Shown: positions 8,138-16,580 of the stretch, in pieces
Layout: each line of letters starts with the position of its first letter
Position numbering within the stretch: the first letter of the stretch is position 1
Source of the DNA: Hymenobacter psoromatis
Lineage (GTDB): Bacteria; Bacteroidota; Bacteroidia; Cytophagales; Hymenobacteraceae
DNA: 64,000 nt
Direction of reading: 5' to 3'
Assembly (NCBI GenBank): GCA_001596155.1
Contig: CP014771.1
Location: 4,898,001-4,962,000 of the forward strand
Program-made: the position numbers and the translations under genes
Notes under the pieces: generated by a model
The model's input: only the letters and a program-made list of their open reading frames with translations
Told to the model about the DNA's origin: nothing
The model's database searches: none

Positions 8138-9274
8138 TTAAAAGCGCACATCGTTTTCAGCCGGCACATGCACCGTGCCCGCCCGCTCGCGCAACGGCCG
8201 CCCCTGCCGCCCACTGTGCTGCGCCTGAATCTCAGCCACAATAGCCAGGGCAATTTCCTCGGGCGTCTCACTCCCCAAATCCAACCCAATCGGGCTGTGC
8301 AGCCGCTCGCGCAAGTGCTGCACTAAGTCGGCTGGAAACGCATCCAGCTCATCCAGCAAGCGTTGCGCCTTGAGGCGTGGCCCCAGTAGGCCGATGTAGG
8401 GCGCGGGCGAGGCCAGCAGCGTTTGTAGCGCGGCCAGGTCGTAGGCGTAGTTGTGGCTCAGCAGCACGTGGTAGGCGCGCGGGTCGGGCATGGTCATTTC
8501 CAGCTCGCGCACGGACGTGAGGCGTACTTCGGCGGCTTCGGGGAAGCGCAGGGGGGTAGGGAGGTGGGGCCGGCCATCGACCACCGTAATGTGCCAGCCC
8601 AGCGAAGCAGCCAGGTGCACCAGCGGCTGCGCGTCGTTGCCGGCCCCGTACACCACCAGGCGCAGCGGCGGCACGAGCACTTCCAGCGAGGCCCGCACCG
8701 GGCCGGCATCGGTGTCAATGTCCAGCACCCGCGGCTGGCCCAGCGCCAGCGTGGCGCGGGCGGCCTCGGCCAGCGGGGCGGCCAGTAGTGGCGTGCCGCG
8801 CACTACCCCCGTTTCGGACAGCAGCACGCGCTGGCCCACGGCGGCTTTCAATCCGCTGGCATCGGTGGCAAACACGGTGGCCAGTACGGCGGGGGTAGGG
8901 TGCCGGGCAAAGTCGCGCAACAGCTCCAGCGGGTTATCAGCATTGTTAAAATCGAGCGGCTCCAGCAGGATGCGGACCACGCCCTGGCAGCCGGGGCCGA
9001 GGCCGTGGCGCGGGTCGTCCTCGTCGCGCGTGTCGTAGGTCACGAGCGCCGGCTCGCCCTGGAAAATGGCCCGCCGCGCCCGCTGCCGCGCATCGCCCTC
9101 CAGGCAGCCGCCGCTAATGGCCCCGGTCAACTCGCCGTCTTCGGTCACCAGCATCCGCGCCCCCGGCCGCCGGTAGGCCGAGCCGATAACCTCCACCACC
9201 GTGGCCAGGGCGCAGGGGTGGTGCGCGGCGCGGTGCTGGTCGTAGGCGAGGAAGAGGCGTTGGAGTTCAGTCAT
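8138..9274 (-). CDS. xdhC: XdhC/CoxI-family molybdenum cofactor chaperone
   Basis: A 378-residue protein of the XdhC/CoxI/PaoD family, which binds molybdenum cofactor, helps its sulfuration and inserts it into xanthine-dehydrogenase-type enzymes. The N-terminal XdhC_CoxI domain shows ALATVVEVIGSAYRRPGARM, then GAISGGCLEGD and GLGPGCQGVV. The C-terminal Rossmann-like part shows VVYGAGNDAQPLVHLAASLG, YHVLLSHNYAYD and YIGLLGPRLK. It is transcribed in the same direction as the paoABC-like genes at 9627-13526 and probably matures that enzyme, although a hairpin and a gene remnant separate them, so it may have its own promoter. Confidence 0.9.
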   Translation of the reverse strand: MTELQRLFLAYDQHRAAHHPCALATVVEVIGSAYRRPGARMLVTEDGELTGAISGGCLEGDARQRARRAIFQGEPALVTYDTRDEDDPRHGLGPGCQGVVRILLEPLDFNNADNPLELLRDFARHPTPAVLATVFATDASGLKAAVGQRVLLSETGVVRGTPLLAAPLAEAARATLALGQPRVLDIDTDAGPVRASLEVLVPPLRLVVYGAGNDAQPLVHLAASLGWHITVVDGRPHLPTPLRFPEAAEVRLTSVRELEMTMPDPRAYHVLLSHNYAYDLAALQTLLASPAPYIGLLGPRLKAQRLLDELDAFPADLVQHLRERLHSPIGLDLGSETPEEIALAIVAEIQAQHSGRQGRPLRERAGTVHVPAENDVRF

Positions 9275-9375
9275 AGCAGCAAGAAGGCCGGTTGGGGCAG
9301 TACGCCCGGCGTCAGGGCCGGGTTATCCAAACCATCGGCCCGCGCCCGCAGTTTTGGGGCCGCGGGTAAAACCTG

Positions 9376-9534
9376 CTCCAAAACGGCCTACCCCCCAGCA
9401 CCGCCGCCGATGTCGTGGACATCTACGCCAGCATGAATAACGGCGCGCTAGGCGAAGATTACGAGCAGCACAAGCCCACGCTGGGCCAGGTGAAGCTGGA
9501 GGATTTTGCTAAGGAGTTCGCGGTGGCTTTTTGA
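9376..9534 (+). pseudogene. C-terminal remnant of an NmrA-like NAD(P)-binding protein
   Basis: Reading to the TGA at 9532-9534 gives about 52 residues, with ADVVDIYASMNNGALGEDY and then LGQVKLEDFAKEFAVAF. This resembles the C-terminus of NmrA/SDR-type NAD(P)-binding proteins. An in-frame TAA lies just upstream and there is no start or Rossmann motif, so it is a decayed fragment. A CCCTACCCCCC-type motif sits at its broken 5' edge. Confidence 0.45.
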
Positions 9535-9569
9535 AGTCAACAATAGGCGACCATAGCTCCACGCAACGA

Positions 9570-9607
9570 GAAAGCGCCCCGCAGCCAATCGGCTACGGGG
9601 CGCTTTC
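9570..9607. terminator. Hairpin after the molybdenum hydroxylase genes
   Basis: A perfect 12-base stem (GAAAGCGCCCCG, 9570-9581, with 9596-9607) closes a 14-base loop. It lies 20 bases past the end of the minus-strand paoC-like gene and after the plus-strand remnant, so it can serve both strands. The T-tail is short. Confidence 0.6.
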
Positions 9608-9626
9608 GTGTGCTACCAACTGCCAC

Positions 9627-11894
9627 CTACAGCAGCTTATCAATCGTAATCGGTAGCTCCCTAACCCGCTTGCCGGTAGCGTGATACACGGCATTAGCCA
9701 CGGCCGCCGCCACGCCCAGCATCCCGATTTCGCCTACCCCCTTCACGCCGATGGGGCTGGCGATGTCGTCTTCCTCCTCCACGAAAATCACGTCGATTTT
9801 GTGAATGTCGGCGTTCACCGGAATGTGGTATTCGGTCAGGTTGTGGTTCATGTAACGGCCCTGCACGTTGTCGAGGTAGGCCTCTTCCATCAGGGCCATG
9901 CCGATGCCCCAGACCGTGCCGCCGAGCACCTGGCTGCGGGCAGTTTTGGGGTTCAGGATGCGGCCGGCGGCCACGGCGTTCACCACGCGGGTGACGTGCA
10001 CGGTGCCCAGGTCCTCGTCCACTTTCACCTCCACGAAGGCTGCATTGTGCGAGTGCATCGAGTACTTCAGCATGTTAATCGGGTTGGGGCCGGCTTTGCC
10101 ATCGGCCTCCACCTGCTCCTCGCCGCTGGCTCGCAGAATATCCTTGATAGCCACCGACTTGCGGATGTCTTCGTTGGTGCGAATGTGGCCGTCCACGAAT
10201 TGCACGTTCTCGAAATCGAGGCCAGCCAGCGGGGAGCTGTCCATCTTCTGGGCCAGCTTGAGCAGCTTTTTGCCTACTTCCTGGCAGGCATCTTTCACGG
10301 CCGCGCCCACGGAGTTGGCGGTCCAGGAGCCGCCCTGCACGGGGGCGGCGGGGTACTCCGTATCGCCCAGGTTAAACTGCACCTGCTCCATCGGCAGGCC
10401 CAGGGTTTGGGCGGCCATCTGGGTCATAATCACGTAGGTGCCCGCGCCCTGGTCGTTGGTGGCGCTGTTCACGGTCAAGGTGCCGTCGGCTTTCAGTGTG
10501 GCTTTGGCGGCGGCCTTCTGCATGGAAGCATCCCAGCAGCCAGTGGCCATGCCCCAGCCCACCAGCAGGTGGCCGTCGCGCATCGAGCGCGGCTCAGGGG
10601 TGCGCTGGTCCCAGCCGAAGCGGGCGGCACCTTCGTGGTAGCAGTCAAGCAACCGCTTGCTGCTAAAGGGCTTGTTCTCGGTCGGGTCCTCGTAAGTGTA
10701 GTTGAGCAGGCGGAATTGCAAGGGGTCCACCTTGGCTTGGTACGACAGCTCATCCACGGCGCTTTCGATGGCAAACGAGCCGGTAGCCGCGCCGGGCGCG
10801 CGCATGTCGGCTGGCGTATCCACGTCCAGCTTGGCCAGCTGGTAGGCAAACTTGCTGTTGGGCGTCTTATACAGAATGCCCGACCAGTTCACTACTACTT
10901 CGGTTTCGTCCTCAAACTGCGAAGTCTCAGCAAGAGCGTTGTGCTCAAGGGATTGCAGGTAGCCCTGGTCGTCGGCCGACAGCTTGATATCCTGAATGGT
11001 GTGCGGCCGGTGGCCCAGGCCAAACATCTGCGAGCGCGTGAGCGACACCCGCACCGAGTGTTTCAGCTCCAGCGAGGCCAGCACCGCCAGAAAAACCTGG
11101 TGCTGCGGCCGCAGCCCCGAACCGAAAGCCCCGCCGGTGAACTTCGAAATCACCCGCGCTTCCTCCTTACTGAGCCCGAAAATCTTGGCGATGTACTGCT
11201 GGACGTTGGGCGCGCCCTGCGTTTTGTCGTAGATTTTCAGCTTCTTACCATCGCCCAGCCACTCCACGGTGGTGGCAAACATCTCCATCGGGTTGTGGTG
11301 CTGCGCGTGGTGCGTGTACTCGCCCTGAATCTTGTGCGGCGCCTCGGCGTAGGCCTTGTTGGCGTCGCCCTTGGGCTTGGGAGGGGGTAGGAAGCCGGTT
11401 TTGCCCTTGGGCGCGTCGAAGGCGTCGCCGCGCGCTTTTTCGAGGTCGGTGTTGTACTCGGCCACCTCGTATTCTACCCGCAGAATGGACGCCGCGTAGC
11501 GCGCCAGCTCAAACGTTTCGGCAATAACCAGCGCCACTGGCTGCTGGCTGAACAGGATTTCGGCATCGTGCAGCGGGCGAAACGGCGAGCCGCCGGGGGC
11601 CACGTCGTCCTTGTAGCTGCGGTCGAACCAGGCCAGCGAGGGCACATTCTCGTGCGAGAATATCTGCTTCACACCGGGTAGCGCCAGCACCGGCGCGGTA
11701 TCAATCTTCGTGATTTTACCCTTCGCGATGGGGCTGCTCACCACGTAGCCGTACCACAAATCGGGCACGTTGAACTCGGCGGCGTAGGTGGCCGAGCCCG
11801 ATACTTTGGCCGGGCCGTCGGTGCGGTTTAGTGGCCGGCCAATAACGTCGGTACCCAGGCGGACGGTGGGTGGGGTGGCAATAGTCTGACTCAT
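9627..11894 (-). CDS. paoC: Aldehyde oxidoreductase, molybdopterin-binding large subunit (PaoC-like)
   Basis: A 755-residue large subunit of the xanthine dehydrogenase family that carries the molybdenum cofactor and oxidises a substrate, probably aromatic aldehydes by analogy with PaoABC. The N-terminal Ald_Xan_dh domain opens with GRPLNRTDGPAKVSGSATYA. Cofactor-binding segments include GGAFGSGLRPQHQVF and QGGSWTANSVGAAV. GVKGVGEIGMLG near the C-terminus carries the conserved catalytic glutamate. It is the third gene of a minus-strand operon, 5 bases after the FAD subunit. Length and motif order fit the YagR/PaoC type rather than classical XdhB. The actual substrate is not readable from sequence. 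Confidence 0.9.
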   Translation of the reverse strand: MSQTIATPPTVRLGTDVIGRPLNRTDGPAKVSGSATYAAEFNVPDLWYGYVVSSPIAKGKITKIDTAPVLALPGVKQIFSHENVPSLAWFDRSYKDDVAPGGSPFRPLHDAEILFSQQPVALVIAETFELARYAASILRVEYEVAEYNTDLEKARGDAFDAPKGKTGFLPPPKPKGDANKAYAEAPHKIQGEYTHHAQHHNPMEMFATTVEWLGDGKKLKIYDKTQGAPNVQQYIAKIFGLSKEEARVISKFTGGAFGSGLRPQHQVFLAVLASLELKHSVRVSLTRSQMFGLGHRPHTIQDIKLSADDQGYLQSLEHNALAETSQFEDETEVVVNWSGILYKTPNSKFAYQLAKLDVDTPADMRAPGAATGSFAIESAVDELSYQAKVDPLQFRLLNYTYEDPTENKPFSSKRLLDCYHEGAARFGWDQRTPEPRSMRDGHLLVGWGMATGCWDASMQKAAAKATLKADGTLTVNSATNDQGAGTYVIMTQMAAQTLGLPMEQVQFNLGDTEYPAAPVQGGSWTANSVGAAVKDACQEVGKKLLKLAQKMDSSPLAGLDFENVQFVDGHIRTNEDIRKSVAIKDILRASGEEQVEADGKAGPNPINMLKYSMHSHNAAFVEVKVDEDLGTVHVTRVVNAVAAGRILNPKTARSQVLGGTVWGIGMALMEEAYLDNVQGRYMNHNLTEYHIPVNADIHKIDVIFVEEEDDIASPIGVKGVGEIGMLGVAAAVANAVYHATGKRVRELPITIDKLL

Positions 11895-11899
11895 ATAGC

Positions 11900-12925
11900 T
11901 TACGGATTAGAATTTAGAAAAGCGGCAGAATCAAGCTCCTGGCTCATTTCGGTGGCCTGCTTGAGGGCGCGCACGATGGCGCGGCGGCCCAGCTCAATCT
12001 TGAAGCTGTTCGGCCCGTATCCTTTAGCTTCGGCAAAGACCTGAGCGGCCACCTGACGGAACAAATCGGGCGAAGCCGGCTGACCTTCCAGCAGTTGCTC
12101 GGCTTCCGGGTTGCGCCAGGGCTTGTGGGCCACGCCGCCCAGCGCAAAGCGGGCAGTTTTGATGGTGCTACTCTCCATTTCCAAACCCACCGCCACGCTC
12201 ACCAGCGCGAAGGCGTAGCTGGCTCGGTCGCGCAACTTGAGGTAAGTAAAATTCTTCTCAAACCCGCGCTTGGGCAGGTCGATGGCCGTCACCAACTCGC
12301 TCGGCTTCAGTGTGTTGTCCAGCTCTGGCTTGTCGCCCGGCAGGCGGTGAAAGTCCTCAAACCGGATTGTCCGCTCGCCCTCGGGGCCTTGCACGCGCAC
12401 CACGGCCTCCAGCGCCGCCAGGGCCACGCACATATCGGAGGGGTGGGTAGCGATGCAGCTCTCCGAGGTGCCCAGCACGCCGCACACCCGGTTGAATCCC
12501 CCGATGGCCGAGCAGCCCGAGCCCGGCTCGCGCTTGTTGCAGGGGGTAGCGAGGTCGTAGAAATAGTAGCAGCGGGTGCGCTGCAACAGGTTGCCGCCGT
12601 CGGTGGCCATGTTGCGCAATTGCGGCGTGGCCCCGGCCAGAATCGTCTGGCTCAGCAGGGGGTAGCGCGCCTGCACCTGCTCGTCGTAGGCGGTGGCCGA
12701 GTTGGTGGCGAGTGCGCCCAGGCGCAGGCCGCCGTCGGGCAACGACTCAATCTGACTCAGCGGCAGGTGGCCGAGGCCGGTGAGGTGGGTAGGGCGGGCC
12801 ACGTTGTACTTCATCAGGTCGATGAGGTTGGTGCCGCCGCCCAGGTAGGCCGCGCCGATGTGGCTGGTATTATCGGCCACGGCCGCCTGCACGGCCTCGG
12901 CTTGGGTGAGGGTGAAGCTGTTCAT
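11900..12925 (-). CDS. paoB: Aldehyde oxidoreductase, FAD-binding subunit (PaoB-like)
   Basis: A 341-residue medium subunit that carries FAD and passes electrons between the iron-sulfur subunit and an acceptor. The ATG at 12925 (MNSFTLTQAEAV) is preferred; the frame extending to 13015 overlaps the upstream gene. The FAD_binding_5 motif YLGGGTNLIDLMK and ATDGGNLLQRTRC are visible. The extra cysteines in RTRCYYFYDLATPCNKRE and GSGCSAIGG match the additional [4Fe-4S] cluster seen in PaoB-type subunits. The C-terminal CO_deh_flav_C part follows (RFALGGVAHKPWR). It sits 13 bases after paoA and 5 before paoC, so the three are one transcript. Confidence 0.9.
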   Translation of the reverse strand: MNSFTLTQAEAVQAAVADNTSHIGAAYLGGGTNLIDLMKYNVARPTHLTGLGHLPLSQIESLPDGGLRLGALATNSATAYDEQVQARYPLLSQTILAGATPQLRNMATDGGNLLQRTRCYYFYDLATPCNKREPGSGCSAIGGFNRVCGVLGTSESCIATHPSDMCVALAALEAVVRVQGPEGERTIRFEDFHRLPGDKPELDNTLKPSELVTAIDLPKRGFEKNFTYLKLRDRASYAFALVSVAVGLEMESSTIKTARFALGGVAHKPWRNPEAEQLLEGQPASPDLFRQVAAQVFAEAKGYGPNSFKIELGRRAIVRALKQATEMSQELDSAAFLNSNP

Positions 12926-12938
12926 AGGGGGCTGATAA

Positions 12939-13526
12939 TTAGTTAACTGAGCTGGCAGCGGTGGGCTGCGCCGGAATGGTAACCAGCGTGCCATTATCGA
13001 CCACGACCTGGCCATTGTGCAGCACTTCCATCACGGCCGACAGAATATTGGTGTAAGCCCCGCAGCGGCAGAGGTTGCCGCTCATCAGCTCGCGCACCTC
13101 GTCGGCGGTTTTGGCGCGGCCCTCGTTGATAAGCCCTTGGGCCGAACAAATCTGGCCCGGCGTGCAGTAGCCGCACTGAAAGGCGTCATGGTCGATAAAC
13201 GCCTGCTGCAAGGGCGACAGGTTGTCGGCGCTGCCCAGGCCCTCAATGGTCTGAATATCCTTATCTTGATACACCGTGGCTAGCGCCAGGCAGGAATTGA
13301 TGCGCTGGCCATCCACAAGTACCGTGCAGGCGCCGCACTGGCCGTGGTCGCAGCCTTTTTTGGTGCCGGTCAGGTGCAGGTACTCGCGCAGGGCATCGAG
13401 CAGGCTGGTCCAGGGCGCGATGTCGAGGGTGTGGTCCTGGCCGTTTACGCGCAACGTCACGGGCTGGGTAGGCACCACCGCGGGCGGCGTTTTATCGAGC
13501 GGCTGTTGGATGAAATGTGGGCTCAT
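12939..13526 (-). CDS. paoA: Aldehyde oxidoreductase, 2Fe-2S subunit (PaoA-like)
   Basis: A 195-residue small subunit with two [2Fe-2S] clusters. The plant-ferredoxin-type cluster uses cysteines 59, 64, 67 and 79 (KGCDHGQCGACTVL, NSCLAL). The second, helical domain uses cysteines 118, 121, 153 and 155 (FQCGYCTPGQ, NLCRCGAY). The N-terminus is proline-rich and shows no twin-arginine signal, unlike the periplasmic E. coli PaoA, so the complex may be cytoplasmic here. It is the first gene of the operon; the 300 bases upstream hold no further gene. Confidence 0.92.
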   Translation of the reverse strand: MSPHFIQQPLDKTPPAVVPTQPVTLRVNGQDHTLDIAPWTSLLDALREYLHLTGTKKGCDHGQCGACTVLVDGQRINSCLALATVYQDKDIQTIEGLGSADNLSPLQQAFIDHDAFQCGYCTPGQICSAQGLINEGRAKTADEVRELMSGNLCRCGAYTNILSAVMEVLHNGQVVVDNGTLVTIPAQPTAASSVN

Positions 13527-13824
13527 ACAGCGGTAAGTAAGAAATAGTGGCTTTGGCAGCCGGGAGTTTACAGTGCTAATCCCTACGCACCAAGAGGTTG
13601 GTTTGATGTTTTTATTAGTCTAAATAAGACTGTCAGCTAATCTTAAGGTAGAATTAAGTCTTGAAAATCAACAGTGCAGCTTGTTTGCTGCCGAGCTAGA
13701 TTATTTGCAAAAAGGCCGCATCAGCCTACGTACTATAAGTCGTTGTGTTCGAACGGGTATAGCGCGCTCTTTCACGGGCGCCCGCGTTCTGGTTGGTGGC
13801 TGGCGGCCGCCCTACCCCCTCCGC

Positions 13825-13856
13825 TTGGCCCGAAGCCGGCGGCCGGGCTACCTTTG
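13825..13856 (+). promoter_or_regulatory. Promoter for SAM riboswitch transcript
   Basis: TACCTTTG at 13849-13856 matches the Bacteroidota -7 element TAnnTTTG. A TTG at 13825-13827 lies 21 bases before it. Transcription would begin near 13863, just before the riboswitch. Confidence 0.6.
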
Positions 13857-13874
13857 CGGCGCTCCCTCACCGGG

Positions 13875-13994
13875 GCCCTTATCAAGAAAGGCGGAGGGAC
13901 AGGCCCTGCGATGCCTTAGCAACCGGTAGCAATACGAGGTGCTAATTCCTGTTTCGAGGCGCGGCACCAGCCCGGCTCGGAAGAAGATAAGCCA
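13875..13994 (+). promoter_or_regulatory. SAM-I (S-box) riboswitch
   Basis: The leader shows the SAM-I signature in order: CTTATCAAGAAAGGCGGAGG, then GGACAGGCCCTGCGATGCC, TTAGCAACC, a GGTGCTAATTCC segment and a 3' AAGATAAG. The CTTATC at 13878-13883 pairs with GATAAG at 13986-13991 to close stem P1. When S-adenosylmethionine is bound this class lowers expression of methionine genes. It precedes a terminator and homoserine dehydrogenase, which fits feedback control of the methionine branch. Exact ends are approximate. Confidence 0.9.
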
Positions 13995-14014
13995 AAAGTG
14001 CCCGCGTTGGCGGT

Positions 14015-14047
14015 AGCTCTTCTGACTTGTCGGGAGGGCTTTTTTTA
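14015..14047 (+). terminator. Riboswitch-controlled intrinsic terminator
   Basis: Arms 14015-14023 and 14032-14040 form nine pairs, several of them G-U, around an eight-base loop and are followed directly by a run of seven T residues. Its place 20 bases after the SAM-I aptamer and 79 bases before the start codon fits transcriptional attenuation. Confidence 0.65.
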
Positions 14048-14125
14048 AGCACTTCCGGGAAGAAAACTTGATGTGTGGCCGGGTAGGGGAGGAGTCGTTT
14101 CAGTCTGCTACCCCCTTCTTTTTTT

Positions 14126-15400
14126 ATGACCCGCACCAACCTCCACATTGGTCTTTTTGGCTTTGGCGTCGTGGGCCAGGGCCTGCACGCCGTGCTGGCG
14201 CGCACGCCCGGCCTGCGCGCCCGCATTGGCCGCATCGCGGTGAAAAACCGCCAGAAAGCCCGCTCGCTGCCCGCCGGGCTGTTCACGTTTGATAGAAACG
14301 ACTTGCTGAACGACCCCAACCTCACGGTTATCGTGGAGCTGATTGACGATGCTGATGAGGCTTATCTTATTGTAAAAGAAGCCCTGCTGCGCGGCAAAGC
14401 CGTGGTGACGGCCAACAAAAAAATGCTGGCCGAGCACCTGCCCGAACTCATTGAAATCCAGCAACAAACCGGCACGCCCCTGCTCTACGAGGCGGCGGCC
14501 TGCGCCAGCCTGCCGGTCATCCGCAACCTGGAGGAATACTACGATACCGACCTGCTAGAATCGGTGGAAGGCATTATTAACGGCTCGACCAACTACATCC
14601 TCACGGCTATGAGCCGCGACGGGCAGCCCTACGCCGCTGCCCTGGCCAGGGCGCAGGAACTGGGCTTTGCTGAAAGCAACCCGGCCCTCGACGTGGAGGG
14701 CCTCGACGCCCGCAATAAGCTGGTGCTGCTGCTGGCCCACGCCTTCGGTGCGGTGGTGGCCCCGACTGATTTATTGGCTGTGGGCATCACTGGCATCAGC
14801 GAGCGGGCCACGGCCTACGCCCGCGAGCAGGGCCTGATAATCAAGCTGGTAGCGGAGGCGCGGCGGCTGCCCGGCGGCGGGCTGGCGGCGGCCGTGCTAC
14901 CCACCCTGGTGCGCCCCGGCCACGAGCTGGCGGGCGTGCACGACGAGTTCAACGGTCTCGTGATGCAGAGCGGCTTTGCCGACCGGCAGTTCTTTCTGGG
15001 GCGCGGGGCGGGGGCGTTTCCCACCGCCTCGGCCGTGCTCAGCGACCTCTCGGCGCTTACTTATGGCTACCGCTACGGCTACAAGAAAATCCATCAGAAT
15101 GCTCACCTCGCTCTTACCCCCGATGCGGCCGAAGTGGACGTGCTCGTGACTTTTGGCGATGAGGCCGCCGCGCCCGACAAGGCCGATTTTACGGCTGTAC
15201 ACGAGGAGTTTCGCTCGGCCACGCGGGGCAATTACCTTACTGGTACCATCGGGCTGGCGCGGCTGGCACAGGCGGCCTGGCTTCGTGCGCCCGGCGTGGG
15301 CGTGGTGCGGCTGGCCGCGCCGCTGCGGGCGGCAGAAGGTTATAAATTAAGAAAAAGCGGTCATGCTGAGCTTGTCGAAGCATCTCTACCACGCAAGTAA
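14126..15400 (+). CDS. hom: Homoserine dehydrogenase
   Basis: A 424-residue enzyme that reduces aspartate semialdehyde to homoserine, the branch point to methionine and threonine. The NAD(P)-binding loop is GLFGFGVVGQG (residues 9-19). TANKKMLAEH, YEAAACASLPVIR, GIINGSTNYILTAM and LDVEGLDARNK are the family motifs around the substrate site. There is no aspartokinase domain, and the region after the catalytic domain is divergent rather than a clear ACT domain. The last residues (GHAELVEASLPRK) are encoded by the left arm of the inverted repeat at 15357, which also supplies the TAA stop, so the native C-terminus has been replaced. It is preceded by a SAM riboswitch and terminator. Confidence 0.92.
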   Translation: MTRTNLHIGLFGFGVVGQGLHAVLARTPGLRARIGRIAVKNRQKARSLPAGLFTFDRNDLLNDPNLTVIVELIDDADEAYLIVKEALLRGKAVVTANKKMLAEHLPELIEIQQQTGTPLLYEAAACASLPVIRNLEEYYDTDLLESVEGIINGSTNYILTAMSRDGQPYAAALARAQELGFAESNPALDVEGLDARNKLVLLLAHAFGAVVAPTDLLAVGITGISERATAYAREQGLIIKLVAEARRLPGGGLAAAVLPTLVRPGHELAGVHDEFNGLVMQSGFADRQFFLGRGAGAFPTASAVLSDLSALTYGYRYGYKKIHQNAHLALTPDAAEVDVLVTFGDEAAAPDKADFTAVHEEFRSATRGNYLTGTIGLARLAQAAWLRAPGVGVVRLAAPLRAAEGYKLRKSGHAELVEASLPRK

Positions 15401-15460
15401 TCCCGACGTTAGAGGTTACTTACGCGGTAGAGATGCTTCGACAAGCTCAGCATGACCGTT
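15357..15460. repeat. Palindromic repeat, GTCATGCTGAGCTTG family
   Basis: Arms of about 44 bases, nearly perfect, fold back around a short centre; GGTCATGCTGAGCTTGTCG in the left arm is mirrored in the right arm. A further partial copy of the end (CAGCATGACCGTTCTT) follows at 15465-15480. The left arm lies inside the homoserine dehydrogenase frame. Relatives occur at 27962, 30213, 55317 and 63660. Confidence 0.85.
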
Positions 15461-15507
15461 CTTTCAGCATGACCGTTCTTGCTGACTATTAACTTATCAC
15501 GCATCAC

Positions 15508-16539
15508 ATGACCCCTTCCGATTCGCCCATTGTCACGGGCTTGCTGGCCTACGGCATGTCGGGCAAGCTCTTCCACGCGCCGTTTCTGGCGCTGCACCCT
15601 GGCTTTGCGCTGCGGGCGGTGGCCGAGCGCCACACTCCGCGTATGGCCGCCGACTACCCCGGCATTGTTTCCTACCCCAGCACCGAGGCGCTGTTCGCCG
15701 ACCCGACCATTGAGCTAGTGGTGGTGAATACGCCCAACGATACCCACTACGACCTGGCTCGGCAGGCGCTGCTGGCCGGTAAGCACGTGCTGGTGGAAAA
15801 GCCCGTGGCCACCACCGTGGCCGAGTGGCAGGCGCTTATGACCCTGGCCCGGCAGCAGGGCCGCCAGCTGCTGGCCTACCAGAACCGCCGCTGGGACACC
15901 GACTTCGGGGCTGTGCGCCGGATAGTGAAAAGCGGGCAGCTGGGCCGCCTCATCGAGGGGCACTTTCGCTACGACCGCTACCGGCCGGCCCTGCACACCA
16001 AGGTTTTCAAGGAAGACGGCCGCCCCGGCTCGGGTCTGCTCTTCGACCTTGGGCCGCATCTCGTGGACCAGGCCATTAGCTTGTTTGGCAAGCCATTGTC
16101 GTTTGAGAAAACGATGGGTAGCTTCCGCTACGGCTCGCGGGTGCCCGACCATTTTACCATTCAATTGCGCTACCCCCAAGGTCTGAACGTGTGGCTGACC
16201 GCCGGCCTGCTCGTGGCCGACCCCGGCCCCGCCTTCGTGCTGCACGGCACCCTGGGCAGCTACCAAAAAGACCGCACCGACCCGCAGGAAGCTCAACTGC
16301 TGGCCGATATTAAGCCCGATGACCCGGCCTACGGCCGCGAGCGCCTGGCCGACCAGCCTGGCCGCCTCGTGCTCGCTGACCCCGCCGGCCACAACCGCGT
16401 GCTACCCCCCGTGGCCGACGTGGCCGCGCCCGGCAATTACCTGGGTCTGTTTGAGGCTGTGTACCAAGCCATTCGCCACGGTCAGCCCTACCCCATTACC
16501 GATGAGGAGCTGGAGTGGCAGCTCGAAATACTGGCGTAA
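15508..16539 (+). CDS. Gfo/Idh/MocA-family oxidoreductase
   Basis: A 343-residue NAD(P)-dependent oxidoreductase. The N-terminal Rossmann part reads GLLAYGMSGKLFHAPFL (a shifted glycine motif typical of the YdgJ/YhhX subgroup), VVVNTPNDTH and HVLVEKPVATT, with the conserved lysine of EKP. The C-terminal domain carries FDLGPHLVDQAI, which has the usual catalytic histidine. The substrate, likely a sugar or inositol derivative, cannot be told. It starts at the ATG at 15508, 48 bases after the repeat that ends the upstream gene, and is followed immediately by a hairpin, so it is probably transcribed alone or with hom. Confidence 0.88.
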   Translation: MTPSDSPIVTGLLAYGMSGKLFHAPFLALHPGFALRAVAERHTPRMAADYPGIVSYPSTEALFADPTIELVVVNTPNDTHYDLARQALLAGKHVLVEKPVATTVAEWQALMTLARQQGRQLLAYQNRRWDTDFGAVRRIVKSGQLGRLIEGHFRYDRYRPALHTKVFKEDGRPGSGLLFDLGPHLVDQAISLFGKPLSFEKTMGSFRYGSRVPDHFTIQLRYPQGLNVWLTAGLLVADPGPAFVLHGTLGSYQKDRTDPQEAQLLADIKPDDPAYGRERLADQPGRLVLADPAGHNRVLPPVADVAAPGNYLGLFEAVYQAIRHGQPYPITDEELEWQLEILA

Positions 16540-16540
16540 A

Positions 16541-16580
16541 AACGAGTGTAGGGTAAGCTTTAGCTTACCCTACACTCGTT
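16541..16580. terminator. Bidirectional hairpin between convergent genes
   Basis: A perfect 19-base inverted repeat with a two-base centre starts directly after the TAA at 16537-16539 and touches the stop codon of the convergent gene at 16580. It likely terminates both. Its inner arm (GTAGGGTAAGCTTTAGCTT) is shared with the ends of the repeat at 62294-62429. Confidence 0.75.

Noticed and set aside
9681..11390. 569-residue plus-strand open frame
   Set aside because: Antisense shadow of the molybdopterin subunit, with a His/Val/Gly-rich sequence and no domain.
13674..13929. Two overlapping frames of about 80 residues
   Set aside because: They run through the promoter and SAM riboswitch, have no family resemblance, and are better explained as leader RNA.
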